A stretch of 64,000 nucleotides of DNA from Saccharopolyspora indica (lineage in GTDB: Bacteria; Actinomycetota; Actinomycetes; Mycobacteriales; Pseudonocardiaceae), in assembly GCF_027853965.1 (NCBI RefSeq), contig NZ_JAQGLB010000001.1, positions 769,226 through 833,225 on the forward strand, read 5' to 3'. Under the pieces are notes generated by a model that worked only from the letters and a program-made list of their open reading frames with translations, did not search any database and had not been told where the DNA came from. Both the position numbers and the translations under genes were made by a program. This document shows positions 56,194 through 64,000 of the stretch, piece by piece (position 1 is the stretch's first letter; each line of letters begins with the position of its first letter).

Positions 56194-57312
56194 TCACTGG
56201 TCGCCGGTTTCCGGCGCATCTTGGCCGACCTCCCAGTGGGGGTTGGCGTCAGTGCCCTCGGTGTTGAGCAGGACCACCGTCGAGGCAGGACCGAGGCCGA
56301 GTGCAGCACGACGATCCTCGGCCTCCTGGCCGGAGAGGGCCGCGCGCAGCCCGGCCAGGGCCGCCGCACCGCACGGGCCTGCCGATACACCGGCCGCGCC
56401 GAGGTCGCGGGCGGCCGCGGTGGCCTCGGCGTCGGTGATGGCGACCGCGGCATCCACACCGTCGCGCAGGTGCGGCCACGCGAGGGAGGAGATGTTCTCG
56501 CTGACCAGCCCCGTCATCGCGGTCTCACCGGTTCGCACCGCGGTGGGACGCCCGCTCCGCAGGCTGTGCAGGACCGCTGCCGCGGCGGTGGGCTCGACCG
56601 TCATCAGCGATGCCGCCGGGGATGCTGCGGTGCGACTGCGGTAGTGCGTGACGGCTGCTTGCGCGAGCGAGCCCACGCCCGCGGGCACGGCGACGAGCCC
56701 GGCCGGACCGGCCCCGGCCGCGGTCAACTGCTCGTCGGTCTCGGCGAAGAGCGTGGAGTAGCCCTCGACGATCCAGGCCGGAATCCGCTCGTGACCGGGC
56801 AGCGCGGTGTCCTGCACGAGCACCGCGTCCTGGGAACCGGCCGCGTCCGCCGCTGCCCGCACGGCGGTGTCGTAGGTGTCGTCCACAACCGTGACCTGCG
56901 CTCCTTCGGCGGCGATGGCCGCCACCGCTGCCGGGTGCACGCCGCGGGGAACGAAGACGTGCGCGGAGTGGCCGAGCCGGCGCGCGATGTGGGCCAGGGC
57001 GCGGCCGTGGTTGCCGTCGGTGGCCGTGACCAGGCGCAGGCGGCCTGCCTGCTCGGCGAGCAGCCGGTGCACCGCCCAGGACACTCCCAGCACCTTGAAC
57101 GCGGGCAGCCCGAGCCGGTCGGACTCGTCCTTGACGAACACCCGGCCGACTCCGAGTTCGGCGGCCAGCGACGGGATCTCGGTGAGCGGGGTCCGGACGT
57201 AGCCGGGCAGCGACGCGTGGAACCGGCGGACCTCGGCCGGGGCCGGCGCGCAGGTCCAGGACCGGCTTTCCGGGCGGGTGTACCAGGGCAGTCGTGCGAT
57301 CTCGGAGGACAT
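56194..57312 (-). CDS. PLP-dependent ammonia-lyase (diaminopropionate ammonia-lyase-like)
   Basis: Fold-type II PLP enzyme of 372 residues related to diaminopropionate ammonia-lyase/threonine dehydratase: the Schiff-base Lys is in LPAFKVLGVSWA, TATDGNHGRALAHIARRLG is the substrate-binding signature, and the glycine-rich phosphate loop is VPAGVGSLAQA. It eliminates ammonia from hydroxy- or diamino-acids to 2-oxoacids. ATG at 57312 gives a standard N-terminus (MSSEIARLPWYTRPESRSW). It is divergent from a LysR gene with a strong palindrome in the gap, the classical set-up for amino-acid catabolism. Confidence 0.85.
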   Translation of the reverse strand: MSSEIARLPWYTRPESRSWTCAPAPAEVRRFHASLPGYVRTPLTEIPSLAAELGVGRVFVKDESDRLGLPAFKVLGVSWAVHRLLAEQAGRLRLVTATDGNHGRALAHIARRLGHSAHVFVPRGVHPAAVAAIAAEGAQVTVVDDTYDTAVRAAADAAGSQDAVLVQDTALPGHERIPAWIVEGYSTLFAETDEQLTAAGAGPAGLVAVPAGVGSLAQAAVTHYRSRTAASPAASLMTVEPTAAAAVLHSLRSGRPTAVRTGETAMTGLVSENISSLAWPHLRDGVDAAVAITDAEATAAARDLGAAGVSAGPCGAAALAGLRAALSGQEAEDRRAALGLGPASTVVLLNTEGTDANPHWEVGQDAPETGDQ

Positions 57313-57369
57313 GCGGAAAGCATGCGCGACGACGAACACATCGGTCCAGCGAATCTTTCCCACCTATAC

Positions 57370-57388
57370 TCATCAGGAAACCTGATGA
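57370..57388. promoter_or_regulatory. LysR operator palindrome
   Basis: TCATCAGGAAACCTGATGA, a perfect 8-base dyad with a 3-base centre, lies between the divergent ammonia-lyase and LysR genes. Confidence 0.72.
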
Positions 57389-57402
57389 TTCGGGAGGAGC
57401 GC

Positions 57403-58311
57403 GTGCAGGACCTGCACCGGCTGAAGCTGCTGCGCGAGCTGAAGCACCGCGGCACCCTCGCGGCGGTCGCCGATGCCCTCGCCTACAGCCCGTCCTCGGT
57501 CTCCCAGCACCTGTCGCAGCTGGAGCGGGAGGTCGGCGTCCCGCTCCTGGAACCGGTGGGACGGCGCGTCCGGCTCACGGCACAAGCGGAGATCCTCGTC
57601 GGGCACGTCGAGGCCGTCCTGGAACGGCTCGAACAGGCCGAAGCCGACCTCGCCGCCTCCCTCACGACCGTCAGCGGCACCTTCCGCATCGCCGCTTTCC
57701 AGACCGCGGCGCTCACCCTGGTGCCCACCGCGCTGACCCTGCTCCGCGACACCCACCCCGGACTCCGCGTCCACCTGACCCAGGCCGAACCGGAAGAAGC
57801 GCTCCCAGCGCTGCTCACCCGCGACTTCGACCTGGTGCTCTCCGAGGAGTACCCCGGGAGCCCGATTCCGCGCCCCGCCGAACTGGACCAGCAAGACCTC
57901 TGCGTCGACACGCTGCGGCTCGCCCACATCTCGCTGGCGGATCGTGAACCCGGCAGTCCGCACGAGGCGCTGCGCGCTCTGGCGGATCAGCCCTGGGCCA
58001 TGGAACCGGTGGGCACCCCGGCCCGGCTCCGCGCCGTGACCCTGTGCCGCGACGCCGGTTTCGAGCCGGACGTGCGGTTCGAAACCAGCGACCTGCTGCT
58101 GCACCTGCGCCTCGTCGAACAGGGCCACGCCGCCGCGATGCTGCCCGACCTGCTGTGGCACGACACCCGTCCGACGGTGCCGCTGCGCTCACTGCCCAGC
58201 GGCTGGCACACCCGCAAGCTGATCACAGCGGTGCGCCGCGGCGGCAGCGACCACCCCGCGATCCGAGCGTGCCGAGAGGCCCTGCACCGAGCGGCGGCCC
58301 GCTGCAGTTGA
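57403..58311 (+). CDS. LysR-family transcriptional regulator
   Basis: 302-residue regulator: the HTH begins MQDLHRLKLLRELKHRGTLAAVADALAYSPSSVSQHLSQLEREVGVPLLEPVGRRV and continues into the substrate-binding domain (about 90-295). The GTG at 57403 is preferred because GGGAGGAG precedes it by 4 bases and the start matches the family's MxDLHRLxLL pattern; an ATG at 57385 is the alternative. It is divergent from the PLP ammonia-lyase and a TCATCAGG dyad lies just upstream. Activation of the lyase by an amino-acid inducer is the likely role. Confidence 0.88.
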   Translation: MQDLHRLKLLRELKHRGTLAAVADALAYSPSSVSQHLSQLEREVGVPLLEPVGRRVRLTAQAEILVGHVEAVLERLEQAEADLAASLTTVSGTFRIAAFQTAALTLVPTALTLLRDTHPGLRVHLTQAEPEEALPALLTRDFDLVLSEEYPGSPIPRPAELDQQDLCVDTLRLAHISLADREPGSPHEALRALADQPWAMEPVGTPARLRAVTLCRDAGFEPDVRFETSDLLLHLRLVEQGHAAAMLPDLLWHDTRPTVPLRSLPSGWHTRKLITAVRRGGSDHPAIRACREALHRAAARCS

Positions 58312-58326
58312 GGAACGGCCGCGGGT

Positions 58327-61422
<3,096 letters not shown>

Positions 61423-61548
61423 TCGGCGATCTTGCCAGCCCCCGCACCGCTGCGGTGCGGTGCCCCCGGCTCCGGGTGCCGCGAAACGCGCCGGGCCGCG
61501 CGGAAATTCCCTTGACTTACAGCATGGTCGAAGTTTCAGGATCGGGGC

Positions 61549-63024
61549 ATGGTTGTCGACGAGAAGCGACGGAGTCGCGCCGGAGCGCGGGAGTGGATCG
61601 GGCTGGCCGTGCTCGCGCTGCCGCTGCTGGTGCTGGCCATGGATGTCAGCGTGCTCTACCTCGCCGCGCCGCACCTGAGCGCGGACCTGCGGCCGAGCAG
61701 CACCCAGGCGCTGTGGATCATGGATGCCTACGGGTTCCTCATCGCCGGGTTCCTGGTCACGATGGGCACCCTGGGCGACCGGATCGGCCGCCGCAGGCTG
61801 CTGCTGATCGGATCGGCCGCGTTCGCCGCGGCCTCGGTGCTGGCCGCGTTCGCACCCACCGCCGAGATGCTCATCGCCGCTCGCGCGCTGCTGGGGATCA
61901 CCGGGGCGACGCTGATGCCCTCCACCCTGGCGCTGATCCGCACCATGTTCACCGACCCCGCCCAGCGGTCGGTGGCGATCGCGGTGTGGATGACGACCTT
62001 CACCGCCGGGGTGGCGGCCGGCCCGCTGATCGGCGGGGTCCTGCTGGAGGCGTTCTGGTGGGGTTCGGTGTTCTTGCTCGCCGTGCCGGTCATGGTGCTG
62101 GTGCTGGTGCTCGGGCCGTGGCTGCTGCCCGAGCACCGTCCGGAGGACGCGGGACGGCTGGATCCGGTCAGCGTGCTGCTGTCGTTGCTGACGATCGTGC
62201 CGCTGGTCTACGGGTTCAAGGAGATCGCCCACCGCGGTCCCGGTCTCCTGCCGCTGCTCGCGCTGGTGGCAGGTGCGGTCGCCGGGGTGCTCTTCGTGCG
62301 CAGGCAGCGGCGCATGAGCGATCCGCTGGTGGACGTGAGCCTGTTCGGCAACCGCACCTTCAGCGCGGCGCTGGTGCTGCTGCTGGCGGGCCTGCTGGTG
62401 GTCAACGGCGTGTTCTACCTGGTGCCGCAGTTCCTGCAGGGCGTTGCCGGGCTCACGCCGCTGCGGACCGGGATGTGGCTGACGGTGGTGGCCCTCGCCG
62501 CGGCGGGTTCCTCGCTGCTGGCGCCCGTGGTGGCGCGGTGGTGGGGGCCCGCGCGGGCGATCGCGGCCGGTGCGGTGCTCTCGGTGGTGGGGTTCGTGCT
62601 GTTCACCGCCCTCGACGGCAGCAGCGTGCCGGTGGTCGTGGTCGCCACCGCGCTGGTGACCGCCGGGCTGAGCCCGATGGGTGTGCTGACCACCGATCTG
62701 GTCGTGGGCAGCGCGCCACCGGAGCGGGCCGGGGCGGCCGCGGCGCTGTCGGAGACCAGCGGGGAGCTCGGCGTCGGGCTCGGCGTGGCGGTGATGGGCA
62801 CGCTGGTCACGGCCGTCTACCAGGCGCAGATGTCGAACGCGCCGGGCCAGGCCGGGGAGACCCTCGCCGATGTCGTCGCGCTGGAGGGATCGCGACCTGA
62901 CCTGCTCGAAGCCGCCCGGGAGGCGTTCACCAGCGGGATCAACGTCGTGGGCGGCATCGGCGCGGTGGTGCTGACCGGGCTGGCCGTGGTCGCGGTCGTG
63001 CTGCTGCGCCCGGCCAAGGCCTGA
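61549..63024 (+). CDS. MFS drug exporter, DHA2 (14-segment QacA-like) family
   Basis: 491 residues with about 14 hydrophobic segments. Characteristic pieces are ALPLLVLAMDVSVLYLAAPHLSADL and GFLVTMGTLGDRIGRRRLLLIGS (motif A). ARALLGITGATLMPSTLALIRTMFTDPAQRSVAIAVW, with motif C-like glycine content, marks the drug-antiporter subgroup. It expels hydrophobic cations or antibiotics using the proton gradient. The ATG at 61549 is preceded by a weak GGGG site. It is divergent from the EndoQ-UvrD gene, and its stop abuts the convergent pentapeptide-repeat gene with no space between. Confidence 0.88.
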   Translation: MVVDEKRRSRAGAREWIGLAVLALPLLVLAMDVSVLYLAAPHLSADLRPSSTQALWIMDAYGFLIAGFLVTMGTLGDRIGRRRLLLIGSAAFAAASVLAAFAPTAEMLIAARALLGITGATLMPSTLALIRTMFTDPAQRSVAIAVWMTTFTAGVAAGPLIGGVLLEAFWWGSVFLLAVPVMVLVLVLGPWLLPEHRPEDAGRLDPVSVLLSLLTIVPLVYGFKEIAHRGPGLLPLLALVAGAVAGVLFVRRQRRMSDPLVDVSLFGNRTFSAALVLLLAGLLVVNGVFYLVPQFLQGVAGLTPLRTGMWLTVVALAAAGSSLLAPVVARWWGPARAIAAGAVLSVVGFVLFTALDGSSVPVVVVATALVTAGLSPMGVLTTDLVVGSAPPERAGAAAALSETSGELGVGLGVAVMGTLVTAVYQAQMSNAPGQAGETLADVVALEGSRPDLLEAAREAFTSGINVVGGIGAVVLTGLAVVAVVLLRPAKA

Positions 63025-63879
63025 TCACCAGTGCGCGGGGCGGTCCAGTCCGGCGGGGATCACCGTGGCCCGGTCGCCCTTGGCGGCGTTGACCTGGGCC
63101 TGGGTGAGGAAGAGGGCATCGGTGAGGTCGGCGCCGCGCAGGTCGGTGTCGCGGAAGTCCGCACCGATGACATCGGCCGATCGCAGATCCGCTCCGCGCA
63201 GGTCGGCGGCGATGAGCAGCGCTCCGCGCAGGTTCGCGCCCCGCAGCCGCGCGCCGCGCATCGAGGCGCCGAGGAGGTCGGCTCCCCGGTGGTTCTCGGT
63301 GCGTCCGCCGACCTCGGCGCGGACCAGTTCGCTGGTGCGCACCAGCAGGGTGTTGACGTCCTGACGCACTGCGGCGACATCGACTCCGGTCACCTCCTCG
63401 GCGGTGCCGCGGGTGAGCGCGTCGGTGTCGCGCAGCGCCCGGCGCAGGTCCTCGTGCACCGGTGCGGCGGCCTGCCGGGTCAGCGCGTCGGCCAGGTACC
63501 ACAGCAGCTCGTGCAGCTGGCGCATCACGGCGAAGGTGGTGAACATCTGCCCGGCGCGCTGCGGCTCCTGCCGCCAGTCGCGGCCGCCGAAGGTCAGCTG
63601 GGAGACCTTCTGCCCGGCCCCGAAGCAGTCGAAGACCGTGCACCCGGAGAAGCCCCGCTCGCGCAGGTGGGCGTGGATGCCGCACCTGAAGTCGGCGAGC
63701 AGGTTGGTGCACGGCGTGCCGGCGTCCTTGTCCACGGCGAAGCCCGCGGAGGCGGAGAAGGGCAGGGCCACGCAGCACAGCCCGGCGCAGCTGCCGCAGT
63801 CGGCGCGCAGGCCGAGATCGGCGGGATCGGTGTGGGACAACGCTGATGTGCTCCAGGTGGACGGGTGGGTTGCTCCCAT
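63025..63879 (-). CDS. Cysteine-rich (YkgJ-like) pentapeptide-repeat protein
   Basis: 284 residues in two parts. Residues about 25-100 hold nine cysteines in a pattern such as CGSCAGLCC, then CTNLL, RCGIHAH, GCTVFDC, resembling the zinc/iron-chelating YkgJ type. After a helical linker, residues about 195-260 are pentapeptide repeats of the A(D/N)LRX type: ADLLGASMRGARLRGANLRG, ALLIAADLRGADLRSADVIG and ADFRDTDLRGADLTDALF. Such a right-handed beta-helix mimics DNA or scaffolds proteins in gyrase-protecting Qnr-like proteins; the Cys domain may be a sensor. The gene abuts the exporter stop. Confidence 0.85.
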   Translation of the reverse strand: MGATHPSTWSTSALSHTDPADLGLRADCGSCAGLCCVALPFSASAGFAVDKDAGTPCTNLLADFRCGIHAHLRERGFSGCTVFDCFGAGQKVSQLTFGGRDWRQEPQRAGQMFTTFAVMRQLHELLWYLADALTRQAAAPVHEDLRRALRDTDALTRGTAEEVTGVDVAAVRQDVNTLLVRTSELVRAEVGGRTENHRGADLLGASMRGARLRGANLRGALLIAADLRGADLRSADVIGADFRDTDLRGADLTDALFLTQAQVNAAKGDRATVIPAGLDRPAHW

Positions 63880-64000
63880 TGTCCCTGGTCCGGATGGCGG
63901 GGACCGCCTGGGGCGGGGTGCGGGCGCGACGACGCCGTGCAGCGGCTGACGACGACCGGGTGGTGGGGGGCCGCCCCCCGCGCCCCCCCCCCCGGGCCCG
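63880..64000. other. Right edge with G/C homopolymers
   Basis: After the pentapeptide gene start region, the last ~40 bases are nearly pure G and C runs (GGGGGG and long C runs ending in CCCGGGCCCG). They look like a low-quality contig end; no gene is supported. Confidence 0.6.

Overview
The window is very GC-rich and uses GTG and TTG starts freely. Its gene types (WXG100/ESX-type proteins, many TetR, CGNR, XRE and LysR regulators, a macrolide-type glycosyltransferase, MSMEG-type phosphatases) point to an actinomycete, probably of the Pseudonocardiaceae such as Saccharopolyspora. The genus is inferred from style, not demonstrated. No rRNA, tRNA, CRISPR array or intact insertion sequence was seen. 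The last ~40 bases are G/C homopolymer and look like a poor-quality contig end.

Layout. 0.3-1.9 kb: UppP and a histidine phosphatase. 2.0-11.7 kb: a compact biosynthetic locus and the most novel part of the window. It holds an O-methyltransferase, a cytochrome P450, a 59-residue peptide gene with five W-[F/V]-S-D-R repeats, an EamA exporter, a sugar-nucleotide epimerase/dehydratase, a GT4 glycosyltransferase, a PP-loop ATP pyrophosphatase, an isopenicillin-N-epimerase-like PLP enzyme and a class I methyltransferase. I read it as a candidate ribosomal-peptide (RiPP-like) pathway with a multi-core precursor and no familiar RiPP maturase.

11.8-26.4 kb: small-molecule and regulatory genes in divergent or convergent pairs, many with visible palindromic operators. 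They include a CGNR regulator with an epoxide hydrolase, a TetR with an FAD monooxygenase, a TetR with an alpha/beta hydrolase, an XRE protein with a methionine-aminopeptidase-like protein that has lost most metal ligands, a macrolide-type glycosyltransferase, a GntR-TetR chimeric regulator, and an MDR reductase with an AraC regulator. 26.4-29.4 kb: a tightly overlapping methionine-salvage operon, mtnA-mtnC-mtnB-mtnD. 29.6-33.7 kb: an ABC ATPase, an SDR, decayed MarR and HIT gene remnants, a small XRE protein and a Mug-type DNA glycosylase.

33.9-40 kb: a more accessory stretch with a zinc-finger/coiled-coil protein, an AT-rich patch carrying small ORFs with perfect Shine-Dalgarno sites, a Bcr/CflA-type exporter, a second CGNR regulator, a decayed regulator, an aminoglycoside-phosphotransferase-like kinase and a tyrosine recombinase. 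40-53 kb: an XRE regulator, a RidA/metallo-hydrolase/carboxylesterase row, a secreted lipase, a SnoaL-like protein with its TetR, a TetR with an EamA exporter and LysR, a nucleotide-binding kinase-like ATPase, a GNAT, a GT9-like glycosyltransferase and an SDR.

53.4-55.4 kb: an ESX-type secreted-protein operon. 55.5-63.9 kb: a DHFR-like reductase, a PLP ammonia-lyase with divergent LysR, a large EndoQ-like PHP nuclease fused to a UvrD helicase, a DHA2 exporter and a cysteine-rich pentapeptide-repeat protein. Starts were chosen from Shine-Dalgarno sites, family N-termini and overlaps. Functions are family-level assignments from motifs read by eye.
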